Assembly: GCF_000375585.1 (NCBI RefSeq)
Contig: NZ_AQWP01000008.1
Coordinates: forward strand, 1 to 64,000
DNA from: Sinorhizobium meliloti 4H41
GTDB taxonomy: Bacteria; Pseudomonadota; Alphaproteobacteria; Rhizobiales; Rhizobiaceae
DNA: 64,000 nucleotides
Direction: 5' to 3'
The notes beneath the pieces were generated by a model that worked only from the letters and a program-made list of their open reading frames with translations, made no database searches and was not told where the DNA came from. A program made the translations under genes and the position numbers. Shown piece by piece: positions 28,276 through 38,837 of the stretch (its first letter is position 1; every line of letters begins with the position of its first letter).

Positions 28276-28986
28276 CTAGTAGAGCAGTACACGTGATGGT
28301 CGGAAACCATATGCTGTCGCGCTGCGGCGTATTGAGAACAGCCTGTAAGCTAAGTCGATGTCGCGGCCCGGCCCCCACCTCACAATCACCGATCTGAGAT
28401 CATTAGCAGCTGCCATGCGCTCAAGAAGGTCATCACGGGCATTGATCCCAAATCCTAGAAGGATTTTGCCTCCTTCCGTAAGAAATGCTTGGGCCTCCGA
28501 CAGAAATCTCTCGAGCTGGACGTAGCCGGGATCAAACGCTCCACGCTCAATGTCATCGCTAAATTCGAATTGTGCTGGAACGAAATTCCAGGGGTAGTTC
28601 CAAAAAATAATGTCGAACTTCTTTCCAGGAGGAATATTGCTGAAGATATCACTTTCGATAACGTCTAGGTTTTCAATATCGTTTCTTGCGGCATTCTCCA
28701 ACGTGTTCGCGACAGCCCGCGGATTGATATCGCAGGCTAGCAACGACAGCGCTCCGGTCTTTGCCAAAAGGAGACCCGGGAGACCGAAACCGCAGCCGAT
28801 CTCCAAGATCCGCTTTCGCGCAAATGGAGGGAAGTTCTCGCTAGACCAACGCCAACTTTGGAAATCTTCGGGAGGAAAAACGCCTTCTCGCACGATCAGA
28901 TCGAGCCCGAACTCCCGTATTTGCCGCGGAAAAGTTCTCTGTTGACTAGTCCTGAGTGTTGCCCGGATTTTATCGAGTTCGCTCAA
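28276..28986 (-). CDS. SAM-dependent methyltransferase (RsmC/PrmC-like)
   Basis: A 236-residue protein starting with TTG, which has a strong GGAGG 7 nt upstream. It has a class I methyltransferase core: motif I ILEIGCGFGLPGLLLAKTGA, motif II-like LLACDINPRAVANTLENAA, and a motif IV of the form FWNYPW (in place of NPPY). Such enzymes modify rRNA, proteins or small molecules. It stands alone on its strand; the substrate cannot be told. It could also be an orphan lysine methyltransferase of the METTL/EFM type. Confidence 0.75.
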   Translation of the reverse strand: MSELDKIRATLRTSQQRTFPRQIREFGLDLIVREGVFPPEDFQSWRWSSENFPPFARKRILEIGCGFGLPGLLLAKTGALSLLACDINPRAVANTLENAARNDIENLDVIESDIFSNIPPGKKFDIIFWNYPWNFVPAQFEFSDDIERGAFDPGYVQLERFLSEAQAFLTEGGKILLGFGINARDDLLERMAAANDLRSVIVRWGPGRDIDLAYRLFSIRRSATAYGFRPSRVLLY

Positions 28987-29234
28987 ATGTGCCCTCCGAG
29001 ATGGGGACGCGCTAGCGCTGCTGGCCGCTCAACTGTTTTATGCCCAGCGGCAGCTTTCTCAGGCCTTGAGGCTAGTATGCGGGTTAATCCAGCCGAACGT
29101 TTGCGGCGTGTCGACTTCCACAGACAAGCCGGCGTTGAATGCTGCCCGGCGCACAAGTGCAGCTATTCGGCCCCGTCGAGAGTCGCTGGAATACCAACGG
29201 CCCCGACGGGGCGAACCACCTTTCTCGGCTAGCC

Positions 29235-29255
29235 GAAGCTGCGGGACGCAGCTTC
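29235..29255 (-). terminator. Hairpin downstream of groEL
   Basis: Perfect GAAGCTGCG/CGCAGCTTC stem with a 3-nt loop, just after the groEL stop codon. There is no T-run, so it may protect the mRNA end or act with Rho. Confidence 0.5.
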
Positions 29256-29263
29256 AGGCGGGA

Positions 29264-30895
<1,632 letters not shown>

Positions 30896-30930
30896 TCACT
30901 CCTTCGCTGAATTCTGGTCAGTGGCAGCTC

Positions 30931-31245
30931 TCAGGCGGCCTTTTTATCCGCGCCCAAATCTTCGATGATGCCGAGCACGTCGGCTTCCTTGAGGATCAGC
31001 AGGTCCTCGCCGTCGATCTTGATCTCCGTGCCCGACCATTTGCCGAAGAGCACGCGATCTCCGACCTTGACGTCCAGCTCGACGAGTTGACCTTGCTCAT
31101 TGCGAGCGCCCGGGCCGACGGCGATCACCTCGCCTTCCTGTGGTTTCTCCTTGGCTGTATCGGGGATGATGATGCCGGCTTTGGTTTTCTCTTCGGACGA
31201 GACGCGGCGGACAAGAACGCGATCGTGGAGCGGTTGGAACTTCAT
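30931..31245 (-). CDS. groES: 10-kDa co-chaperonin GroES
   Basis: From the ATG at 31245 the protein has 104 residues: [40 protein letters not shown], the mobile loop region and the C-terminal [14 protein letters not shown]. It caps GroEL. First gene of the groESL operon; GAAGG sits upstream of its start. The open frame extending to 31452 is the untranslated leader. Confidence 0.97.
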   Translation of the reverse strand: MKFQPLHDRVLVRRVSSEEKTKAGIIIPDTAKEKPQEGEVIAVGPGARNEQGQLVELDVKVGDRVLFGKWSGTEIKIDGEDLLILKEADVLGIIEDLGADKKAA

Positions 31246-31373
31246 GCCTTCCTCCTGGATAAAATCAATCGATGATGTTCTTCGCCGGACGAATGCACTG
31301 CGGACGGGCAAGGCCGTTCCGGCTACTGGCAGCGGTTGATTCTGTTTCAGTTGAAATCTGAATTCAAGAGTTT

Positions 31374-31400
31374 TTAGCACTCTTTGGTCGAGAGTGCTAA
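31374..31400. promoter_or_regulatory. CIRCE operator of groESL
   Basis: TTAGCACTC-N9-GAGTGCTAA is a perfect match to the CIRCE element, the binding site of the repressor HrcA. It lies 128 nt upstream of groES. The operon is therefore expected to be heat-inducible through HrcA, even though it is on a symbiotic replicon. Confidence 0.97.
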
Positions 31401-31639
31401 AGTGCCGCAGCCAACCGAGGGAGCTTGGCTCACACGGACCTCGACAGGCCATACGAGCTCTGGTTCGATTGAGAAGCGGCTTAACCTGGTTGGCTGGCCC
31501 CGCGCTTGGGCAGAAGCCCGGCTTGCGTCGAGAAGCGATGTCGAGGATTTCAAAAGAGGCGGCGGCAACATCGTCTTCATGGAAGGCGGGCGATGAGGAG
31601 GCGCACTTGTCGGGAGCAGCGCCTCATCCCGCGCCGGGT

Positions 31640-32596
31640 TTATTGAACAACGCGACTAAAGCCGGGATCCAGAGGTTCCTGGGCACGCGGCGAGACCATA
31701 CGCGACGCCTCTTCTACGAGCATCTCACGCAGCCAAAGACTTGCCGGATCACTATCGTGTGGGGCGGGCCATTGGATTGCTTCGATAAACGGGGGAAGTG
31801 GCAGCGGAAGCTCGACGATCTGCAGGGGTATTGTTTTTGCGAAATGCTGCGCCAGCCGTAGAGGAATGGTCCCTATACGCTCGGTGCCCAACAGCATTGG
31901 CGGAATCATGCTGAAGCCCTGTACTGCGACCTCGACACGTTTCTTGAAACCATGCTCGAGCAAATACCATTCCTCGAACGAGGGCTTCCGCGTATTTCCG
32001 AACTTCACCGCAACGTGGCCCATCGACATGTATCTCTCGAATGTAAGCGGCTCCGACAGCTGCTCGTTCGTTCGGCAGCCGACGCACACAAATATATCCT
32101 CGAACAGTGCAGCGTGAGGATGCAGCGACATGAACGCTTCCGGCATAATCAGAAAGTCAATCTCGCCTCGCCGCAGAAGCTCCTCGAAGTCGTCCGCGAC
32201 TGGCAGACAATCGAAGCTGACGCCGGGAGCTTCCCGCGCCGCACGCGCCACAATCTTTTCAAAGAACACGAGCGTGACGTAATCGGAGAGCACGATTTTA
32301 AAGCGGCGATTTGAGTCGGCCGGTTTGAATGCCTCCCAGGAAACAATCGAGTGCTGGATCTGCAGCAGAGCCTCGCGTACTGCGGGGGCGAGCCCTTCCG
32401 CACGCGGCGTCGGGATAAATTCGCGCCCCGCCATTGCAAACAGCTCATCACGAAAATAGCTGCGCAGCCGGGCAACGGCCGCGCTCATCGCCGGCTGGCT
32501 GAGATTAATGCGACGCGCCGCCGCCGTGAGGTTGCGCTCGCTCATCAAAGCATCGAGCGCGACGAGGAGATTTAGATCAAGACCCTTGAACCGCAT
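31640..32596 (-). CDS. nodD: LysR-type nodulation regulator NodD (right copy)
   Basis: From the ATG at 32596 the protein has 318 residues: [75 protein letters not shown]. It is a NodD with a typical helix-turn-helix and flavonoid-binding half. It differs from the left copy throughout, so the two may answer different inducers, as NodD1/NodD2 pairs do. The gene is transcribed toward groES. A nod-box-like element begins 9 nt before its ATG, in divergent orientation. The frame upstream to 32785 is not NodD-like. Confidence 0.95.
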   Translation of the reverse strand: MRFKGLDLNLLVALDALMSERNLTAAARRINLSQPAMSAAVARLRSYFRDELFAMAGREFIPTPRAEGLAPAVREALLQIQHSIVSWEAFKPADSNRRFKIVLSDYVTLVFFEKIVARAAREAPGVSFDCLPVADDFEELLRRGEIDFLIMPEAFMSLHPHAALFEDIFVCVGCRTNEQLSEPLTFERYMSMGHVAVKFGNTRKPSFEEWYLLEHGFKKRVEVAVQGFSMIPPMLLGTERIGTIPLRLAQHFAKTIPLQIVELPLPLPPFIEAIQWPAPHDSDPASLWLREMLVEEASRMVSPRAQEPLDPGFSRVVQ

Positions 32597-32605
32597 GCGT
32601 TCATC

Positions 32606-32654
32606 TATCCATACCGTGAATGGTTGCCATCCCAAATTGCCAGCATTCTTAATT
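32606..32654 (+). promoter_or_regulatory. Partial nod box in front of the right nodD
   Basis: TATCCATACCGTGAATG, then TTGCCATCCCAAATTGCC follows the nod-box plan ATCCAT-N3-RYRGATG-N4-YNATC-NAAA, but the distal AATCGATTTT part is missing. It points away from nodD toward the convergent monooxygenase gene. Likely a relic of a divergent nod operon, perhaps kept for nodD control. Confidence 0.55.
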
Positions 32655-32840
32655 AGTAATACAAATTGTTCGAAATCAAGGCAGCCGCCTGCGCATTTAT
32701 GCAGGGTAATCCGAGGCGGTCGGATAACCTTGAACGCCCTTCGCTGCCGTCCAGCCGCGCGCACGACAAAGCCGTCCAAGTCCACGGGCGAGAGGAGACA
32801 GCTCCGCTAGAAGTTGCTTGGAACTGCGCCTGCTCTGGCC

Positions 32841-33929
32841 TTATCGCCCCTCACGTTGAGGGGCCGGACCGACCTCCGCCGAGCTGTGGCGCATGACCGC
32901 GTTGATCGCAGGGATGATCTTGTCTCCCCATAGTTCAATTTGCCTCAGCATCGTCTTCTGGTCGAAATCGCCCAATTGGGTCTGAACGGCAATCTGAGTG
33001 GGTTTCAGCACGCTAATTTCTTCAAGCAGGCGATCGATCACCCGATTCACATTACCGATCGGCAGGTTCTCGCGCATGCTCTCGAACGAGAGGTCCTGTT
33101 TCGTCGGGACTTCCTCAAGCATATAACCGTCCTCGCTCTGCTGACGGCGCTGTTGCAACGCTTCAGATAGCCGCCGCTGAAAGCGGGCGTTGTCGAGATA
33201 GCTGCTGATTTCCGCCTCGTAGTCACTGGCATAGCAGCAGCGCAGCAGTGATATCTTGGCTTTCGTGACATTTTTCCTCTCGCAGGTCGCTGCCTTCTCG
33301 ATGCTTTCACGCAGCGTGCGCAAGGCGTCCAAGCCGTTGTGAAATGCCGTGACGAACAGATTGTGGCCCTCACGATAGGCCCGCCTCATACTGCGCGCGG
33401 ATCCGGCCGCGATCCAGATCGGCGGAGTCGGTTTTTGGATGGTCCGCAACGAAATCGCCGTCGGAGGTATCTTCTGATAATGGCCGTCGTGTTCGAAAAC
33501 CTTCTGGTTGAGCCCCTTCAGAAGGATATCCAGGTACTCGGAAAAGACGGTAGCCGCCTCATCGATATCGACACCGAAGCGCTCGAACTCGAACTGCTGG
33601 TACCCGGAGCCCACGCCAAGCTCAAGGCGACCATCCGAGACGATGTCGGCGAACCCGATCTCGGCAAGCAGTCGCTGCGGCTGATAGAGCGGCAGTACGC
33701 AGACGGCGGTACCGAGACGAATCGTGCTCGTCAGGCCGGCACAATGCGCAATCATCATCAATGGAGAGGGAACGAGACTGTAATTATTGAAGTGGTGCTC
33801 GGCAAACCATGCCGTGTTGAAGCCAGCCTGCTCCGTAAGCACTGCCTGTTCGATTGAGTTGCGGATGACTATGTCGGGTGATTGATGATAGCCGCGCTGG
33901 GCGGCAAGGAGAAATGTCGCGAATTCCAT
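32841..33929 (-). CDS. Luciferase-like flavin-dependent monooxygenase (y4vJ-like)
   Basis: From the ATG at 33929, with AAGGA upstream, the protein has 362 residues. It has the bacterial luciferase-like fold: FATFLLAAQRGYHQSPDIVI, FNTAWFAEHHFNNYSLVPSP (the AEHHF flavin-site signature), GRLELGVGSGYQQFEFERFG. It uses reduced FMN from a separate reductase. It is the last gene of the P450-ferredoxin-SnoaL-SDR operon, which has the same make-up as the y4vJ-y4vG region of NGR234. It probably acts on the product of the upstream enzymes; the substrate is unknown. Confidence 0.85.
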   Translation of the reverse strand: MEFATFLLAAQRGYHQSPDIVIRNSIEQAVLTEQAGFNTAWFAEHHFNNYSLVPSPLMMIAHCAGLTSTIRLGTAVCVLPLYQPQRLLAEIGFADIVSDGRLELGVGSGYQQFEFERFGVDIDEAATVFSEYLDILLKGLNQKVFEHDGHYQKIPPTAISLRTIQKPTPPIWIAAGSARSMRRAYREGHNLFVTAFHNGLDALRTLRESIEKAATCERKNVTKAKISLLRCCYASDYEAEISSYLDNARFQRRLSEALQQRRQQSEDGYMLEEVPTKQDLSFESMRENLPIGNVNRVIDRLLEEISVLKPTQIAVQTQLGDFDQKTMLRQIELWGDKIIPAINAVMRHSSAEVGPAPQREGR

Positions 33930-34094
33930 AGCAATCCTTCGGTGATGGGAGGTTCTCGATTCGGCTGATCGACAGCTTCTCGACTTCATGGCCGCAGGGG
34001 GACGTTTGCGGTATTCGACGGTTGGCGATTCACTCGCCATTCGACGGCCGTGCCCCACGAAAGCCAATTGTTGCAATGAGCCGCCGCTCGTCGA

Positions 34095-35711
34095 CTACGG
34101 CATAATCGGCAACCATTTGGCGGCCGCCACCGGGTATTCCTGGTCGAGTCCACTTTCGAATCCAGCATCACCTAAGGACGTGCAGCCGCCGTCCACGTAT
34201 AGGGTTGACCCGTTGACATATGAGGCCTCAGGCGAAGCCAGGAAGAACGCTGCTTCAGCGACGTCTTCCGGTTCTCCCGTCCTGATCGGGATGCGCCGGC
34301 TGGCCGCTTCCGGGGCGACGCTGCCGACCTTTGCCAACCCGGAGCCGCCGGAAGGGCGTATGTAACCAGGAGCGATGCTTGCCGTCCTAATACCGACTGG
34401 CCCAAGTTCTGCCGCCAGACACCGTGTCAGGATCTCTGTCCCCGCCATGGAGGCTTCATAGGCTTGACGCTGTGCGAGGGGCAGAAAGTCGACCATCGAT
34501 GCAACGTTGAGGATTACGCTTCCGGGGCGCATCATCTTGATCGCCTCACGCGCGCAGGTGAAGACGCCGGTGAGATTGACATCCATGACACGCTGGACCT
34601 GTACTGTTGTTTTTTGGCTCCCCGCAACAGAAAGCTCGGCCCCAGCGGTAGCGTTGACGAGGAGGTCCAGCCTGCCGAAGCGCGCTCGCAGCTCCTCGAA
34701 CAGCGCCACCACGTCGCTCTCGACGGCAATGTCCACGGATTTCGCCATGTGCTTGCCACCGAGAAAGCCCGCAAGCTTTGCCGCCACAGCGCCTTCTCTA
34801 TCGGCAATTACGACGGTATCGCCGTTTGCGGCAAAGCGGCGAACGACGGCCGCGCCTATGCCGTTCGCTCCGCCCGTGACAAGCACGATTCGCTCGCCGC
34901 TGTACTCGGCCGGACGGGAGAGTTCGGCTTCTGGTGTCCCATACACCGGCGGGTGCGCGTCGCCAGGCTGGTTGAAAGACATCCAACCACCATCAACCGT
35001 CAGAACCGACCCGTTGATGCAGGCCGCCTGTGGGCTAGCCAGGAAACGGACAACCCGGGCGATCTCGTCGGGACGCGCCATGCGCCCCATCGGCACGCGG
35101 CGGCGAATAGCCGCTAGATCCGTCTCGCCGACGCGTTCCAGTTGCTCGACCATCGGCGTGCGCACATAGCCCGGCGCTACTGCCGTCACGCGGATTTCGC
35201 GCGGCGCCAACTCGCATGCCAAACTTCTCGTGATCGAGATCAGGCCTGCCTTCGAGGCGGCGTAGGCGTTACGCCTGGGATTGCCCAGCAAGCCAGCCAG
35301 CGACGCCACATTGACGATAACACCGCCGCGCTGCATCCGCCGCGCCGCTTCACGCGCCATGACGTATGGGCCGATCAGATTTACGGCCAACGCGCTACGA
35401 AAGGCATCGATAGTCGTGTTAACGGTAGGATCCAGGGTAGGCCCTACAGAGGCGTTGTTGACTAGGACGCCGATTTGGGGAAACTGTGCTTCGATCTGTT
35501 CATGAAGAGCGAGGATATCCTCCTCTCGCGAGATATCGGCCTCTAGCCCGAGATGCGCGGGACCGAGGTCGCGGACCAATTCGAGTACGCCGCTTCCCGG
35601 AAGGTCCACGGCAACGACAGTGTCGCCGTTTGCGGCAAAGACATCGACCAGAGCACGGCCAATTCCGCCTGCAGCACCTGTAATGATGATGACGCGTTCT
35701 GCTTGGCTCAT
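34095..35711 (-). CDS. Tandem short-chain dehydrogenase fusion (y4vI-like)
   Basis: A 538-residue protein made of two SDR domains. Domain 1 has TGAAGGIG at 11-18 and YAASK. Domain 2 has VTGGANGIG near 278 and the Ser of NVASM, but its catalytic motif reads YEASM: the Lys of YxxxK is Met. So domain 2 probably binds NAD(P) or serves structure, and domain 1 does the chemistry. AGGAG lies 9 nt before the ATG. The fusion resembles y4vI of NGR234 and belongs to the NifA-linked P450 operon. The substrate is unknown. Confidence 0.88.
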   Translation of the reverse strand: MSQAERVIIITGAAGGIGRALVDVFAANGDTVVAVDLPGSGVLELVRDLGPAHLGLEADISREEDILALHEQIEAQFPQIGVLVNNASVGPTLDPTVNTTIDAFRSALAVNLIGPYVMAREAARRMQRGGVIVNVASLAGLLGNPRRNAYAASKAGLISITRSLACELAPREIRVTAVAPGYVRTPMVEQLERVGETDLAAIRRRVPMGRMARPDEIARVVRFLASPQAACINGSVLTVDGGWMSFNQPGDAHPPVYGTPEAELSRPAEYSGERIVLVTGGANGIGAAVVRRFAANGDTVVIADREGAVAAKLAGFLGGKHMAKSVDIAVESDVVALFEELRARFGRLDLLVNATAGAELSVAGSQKTTVQVQRVMDVNLTGVFTCAREAIKMMRPGSVILNVASMVDFLPLAQRQAYEASMAGTEILTRCLAAELGPVGIRTASIAPGYIRPSGGSGLAKVGSVAPEAASRRIPIRTGEPEDVAEAAFFLASPEASYVNGSTLYVDGGCTSLGDAGFESGLDQEYPVAAAKWLPIMP

Positions 35712-35827
35712 GGATCAAGTCTCCTGCTCAGCTCGAACGGTATGGGGCTCAGATCATCGCAGTTCAGCAGCACGGCCCGGAGACGAAGAGGCCACACCAG
35801 CCAGACGTGGCGCTATTCGCCCTGACT

Positions 35828-36358
35828 TCATTGCGCTTTGCGCTTCCCGAGCGAATAGACCGGGTCATCCGGATGCGATGTTCCGATCGGCTGCCTGGGA
35901 CCGAACCGCTCAATCTCTGACGCCGCCTGCGGTGTCTGCTCCTCGAGCCAATCGTAGACCACCGTACGCTCGGCAATTCGCCACTCCCCTGCCCTCTTCT
36001 GAAAAAGGTCGCAATAGCGACCACATAGGAGAACCTGACGTATCGTTCTGCCGCCGTCGGGCCCACGTTGGAGCGCGGTGAAGTAACTTTCGACGGCGGC
36101 TTCAGTCGGCCTGATAAACTCGATTAGAATGTTCGTGATCTGATGGATGTTGCGCGGTTCGGTCTTGAAGACACCAAGCGCGAATTCAATGAAGCCCTCG
36201 GCCGAGCCGGCATACGCCCCGTGATTGTCATGCGCATCGGGCCAGTAGCAGCTGCGCAGCGCCGCCTCGTCCGCCCGGTCTATCCCGCGGCAGTACCGAT
36301 AGAGACAGTCGCGGATCGCTTCGCGGTCGTGTAATTCGACAATATTCTTGTGGTCCAT
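35828..36358 (-). CDS. SnoaL/NTF2-like protein (y4vH-like position)
   Basis: From the ATG at 36358, with GAAGG upstream, the protein has 176 residues: [24 protein letters not shown]-like core and [20 protein letters not shown]. This is the SnoaL_4/NTF2-like cone fold used for ring-hydroxylation partners, dehydratases and isomerases of small molecules. It is in the middle of the P450 operon and may act on its intermediates. An alternative ATG at 36400 lacks a ribosome site. Confidence 0.8.
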   Translation of the reverse strand: MDHKNIVELHDREAIRDCLYRYCRGIDRADEAALRSCYWPDAHDNHGAYAGSAEGFIEFALGVFKTEPRNIHQITNILIEFIRPTEAAVESYFTALQRGPDGGRTIRQVLLCGRYCDLFQKRAGEWRIAERTVVYDWLEEQTPQAASEIERFGPRQPIGTSHPDDPVYSLGKRKAQ

Positions 36359-36564
36359 GGCCTTCGCAAGTTCTGAGTTGGAAGAGACGTTTTGGCCCAT
36401 CCGGTTATGCAGGTGCAATTTTCGGTCTATTCGGCGGTCAGCAGCCGCCTGCCGCGCAAAAACTGCTTGTCGCTTGCGCGTCAACTGAAACAGCTCAGTG
36501 CCGTAGGTTTCGCGGCGGTCCGATGCGGTTCTGACCAGAGGCAATCGGCCTCCACGGCTGCCTT

Positions 36565-36813
36565 CTATTTAAACCCTCCACAGGCTTGATTGAACAACAG
36601 CCGCGCAAGCAAGGCATCGGCTGTGGCATCGATTTCCAGCGCACGCTCAGGGCAGGATCGAGCGCCTCGTGAGGCGAGGAGTTCGTCCCTCTCCGCCACC
36701 TCGATGTCTCCAGGTAGGATGTAGCCTTCGTCATCCAGTTCGAAGACCTCCGGCGCCTGCGCCCAGCATCGAGCATGCCCCTGGCACCTGTCCTTGTGGA
36801 CGATGATGCGCAT
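36565..36813 (-). CDS. [3Fe-4S] ferredoxin for P450
   Basis: An 82-residue ferredoxin with three cysteine ligands (Cys10, Cys16, Cys54; [19 protein letters not shown] and SCPERALEI), the pattern of single-cluster [3Fe-4S] ferredoxins that feed bacterial P450s. GGAGGTAGCGC precedes its ATG. It lies 33 nt behind the P450 gene and is surely its redox partner. Confidence 0.92.
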   Translation of the reverse strand: MRIIVHKDRCQGHARCWAQAPEVFELDDEGYILPGDIEVAERDELLASRGARSCPERALEIDATADALLARLLFNQACGGFK

Positions 36814-36846
36814 GCGCTACCTCCATGTCTTTGATCGCGCCTATGG

Positions 36847-38085
36847 TCAGGACCAGTCCAGAATCAGATTGTCGATTCCGAACACATGACCGCCATAGGT
36901 GATGGGTGCTGTACCTTCCTTGATACGGAAGTCAGGAATGCGCGACAGCCACTCCTCCAGGCCGATCACGATCTCCCGGCGGGCAAGATGTGAGCCAAGA
37001 CAACGATGGGGACCATGGGCAAAGGCGGTGTGGCGGTTGTCTTCCCGTGCAAGATCGATCGTATTGGGACATTCGAATTCTTCCGGATCACGATTGGAAA
37101 TCATCGTGGCGCAGGAAATGTAGTCGCCCTTGCGGATCGGCGCGCCATCGAAATCGATGTCTTTCGTTGCCACGCGGATCATCTGTACGGTCGAATAGGC
37201 GCGCAGCAATTCTTCGGAGGCGAGCCCGATCCGATCCGGTTCGCTGCGCAGCAATTGCTGGTCTTTAAGATTGCGGGCGAGATGGGCGAGGTCAAAACCT
37301 ATCGCCGTTGCTACCGTGTCGAGTCCTGCGACGAACAGAAGGACCCCGATGCCACGGAGCTCCTCGTCGGTCAGCGGGCGGCCATTGACCTGTGCCCTGA
37401 CTGCGAAGCTCATGAAATCGTCGGCCGGTTCCTTGCGGCGCATGGCTGCAAGTTCGTCGATAAACCCCACGATCGCCAGGGCCGCCGCCGTTCGTTTGAC
37501 ATTCTCTCCGTGAAGCAGATCCCTTCCCCAGCCGACAAACGTGTCCAGCTCCTCATCCGACAGACCAAGAAAGCCAAGGAAGATACTGACAGCAAAGGGG
37601 AACGCGAAATCCTTCATAACGTCGCAGCTTGTGCTCGACGCCAAGATCCTATCGATCAGCGTAATCGCGCGCTCACGGATGACCGACTCCAGAACCATGA
37701 CCCGCTTGGGCGAAAACAGCGGGTTGAGCAGCGAGCGAAAGACGCCATGCGCTGGTGGGTCGAGTTCCAGCGGTATCATCGGCCAGTTTTCGCCGAGCGC
37801 GGAGGCAAAGATGCTGCGATGGCTGGAAAATGTCGCGGTGTCCTGCAGCACTCGACGTTGGTCACTGGCGCGAGTGATGACCCAGGTTCCCCGGCCATCT
37901 CGAGTGTTGTTGGGAGAATAAAAGATCGGTGGCCCGTCATGGACGCAGGCGACAGCTGCGTGAGGATCCCCGTTGGGCATGCGTTGCATGCCAGGCGACG
38001 TGAACAGGCTGAAGTCCCTCACCATTTCGGGCGGGACATGGTCTGGAACCGGCTTGCGGGTCACGTGGTTTCTCCTCGAGGTCAT
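36847..38085 (-). CDS. Cytochrome P450 (CYP127-like)
   Basis: A 412-residue soluble P450: I-helix FVAGLDTVATAIG (253-258), ExxR motif EELLR (292-295), and the haem loop FAHGPHRCLGSHLARRE with Cys362 as ligand. The I-helix has Val where most have Thr/Ser after DT. Together with ferredoxin, SnoaL-like, double SDR and luciferase-like enzymes it forms one minus-strand operon, as on pNGR234a, where the P450 is CYP127A1. It would oxidise a hydrophobic substrate in bacteroids. A NifA-type control region lies 260-360 nt upstream. Confidence 0.92.
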   Translation of the reverse strand: MTSRRNHVTRKPVPDHVPPEMVRDFSLFTSPGMQRMPNGDPHAAVACVHDGPPIFYSPNNTRDGRGTWVITRASDQRRVLQDTATFSSHRSIFASALGENWPMIPLELDPPAHGVFRSLLNPLFSPKRVMVLESVIRERAITLIDRILASSTSCDVMKDFAFPFAVSIFLGFLGLSDEELDTFVGWGRDLLHGENVKRTAAALAIVGFIDELAAMRRKEPADDFMSFAVRAQVNGRPLTDEELRGIGVLLFVAGLDTVATAIGFDLAHLARNLKDQQLLRSEPDRIGLASEELLRAYSTVQMIRVATKDIDFDGAPIRKGDYISCATMISNRDPEEFECPNTIDLAREDNRHTAFAHGPHRCLGSHLARREIVIGLEEWLSRIPDFRIKEGTAPITYGGHVFGIDNLILDWS

Positions 38086-38344
38086 GCACTCCTGCGCTCG
38101 ATTTATCGCCCCGCGATCATCGATGTTGATTAGTGGCGCGACCCCGTCTTATACGCATTGAGAACCTGCTGCACTATCCGCCGACACACGCACCAGCGCG
38201 GATGAGATCGGTCGCAAATTTAAGCAGTAGAGTATCCGGGTACCTGGTCCATGAAGACTGAGCTTACGCGCGCTGAAGTTCAGATGTTGGTCAATCACCG
38301 GCGAGCTCCTTGAGGCACAGCGGACATCCGTCCCAAAGCATCGA

Positions 38345-38360
38345 TGCAAGTTGCATGCCG
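38345..38360 (-). promoter_or_regulatory. Sigma-54 promoter of the P450 operon
   Basis: Minus strand CGGCAT-GCAAC-TTGCA keeps the essential GG-N10-GC spacing and a perfect TTGCA -12 box. It is 260 nt before the P450 start and has two NifA sites at proper distance upstream. Confidence 0.75.
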
Positions 38361-38411
38361 TTAACGCCGAACCGCTTGTCCACACCAGTTGCACGCCTTC
38401 GGCACTATTTT

Positions 38412-38447
38412 TGTCCGGTTTCCGACATAGTTGTTCTTCTTCGGACA
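38412..38447. promoter_or_regulatory. Two tandem NifA sites upstream of the P450 operon
   Basis: TGT-CCGGTTTCCG-ACA (38412-38427) and TGT-TCTTCTTCGG-ACA (38432-38447) both match TGT-N10-ACA. They are 20 bp apart centre to centre, about two helical turns, so they face the same side of the DNA. They lie about 87 and 107 nt upstream of the expected transcription start. Confidence 0.8.
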
Positions 38448-38724
38448 CAAGGAGCCTGGCGGGTTGACACGCGGCGGAGAACGCATCCGAACGCCGCAAT
38501 CCAATCGGAAGCATAAACCGGAAGCGAACGAAGTGGCCTGCCATCAAATACTTGGGCACGATTACCTCCACGCCTTGTGACCTGCTGAACCGCCCAAGGT
38601 TTCTGGACCACCGGAAGCTAGAGTTTCCGGCGATTTTCCTGGCTGAGAATAGGACGGAAACTCTAACCGAAACCGGTTTAGGTTGGGGCCATGTCAGTTC
38701 TAAGTTTTGGCACGCACGTGGTTA

Positions 38725-38773
38725 CATCCGCTATGTCGATGCGTTCTATCCAAACAATCAATTACTCTAATTA
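38725..38773 (+). promoter_or_regulatory. nod box upstream of nodO
   Basis: The blocks ATCCGC-N3-GTCGATG-N4-CTATC, CAAACAATCAATTACTC follow the 49-bp nod box with exact spacing; CTATCCAAACAATCAATT is the most conserved part. It ends 64 nt before the nodO ATG on the same strand. Confidence 0.9.
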
Positions 38774-38837
38774 GCCGACAAGGCATATGACTGAGTTTAC
38801 CGCGTGTCGTGGGGCTGTTTCATAAGGTGGATTCGCA

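Noticed and set aside
32846-32864. GCCCCTCA/TGAGGGGC hairpin at the end of the luciferase-like gene
   Set aside because: It overlaps the last codons and has no T-run; not called a terminator.
37006-38133. 375-codon plus-strand open frame opposite the P450 gene
   Set aside because: Shadow of the P450, whose haem and ExxR motifs are on the minus strand.
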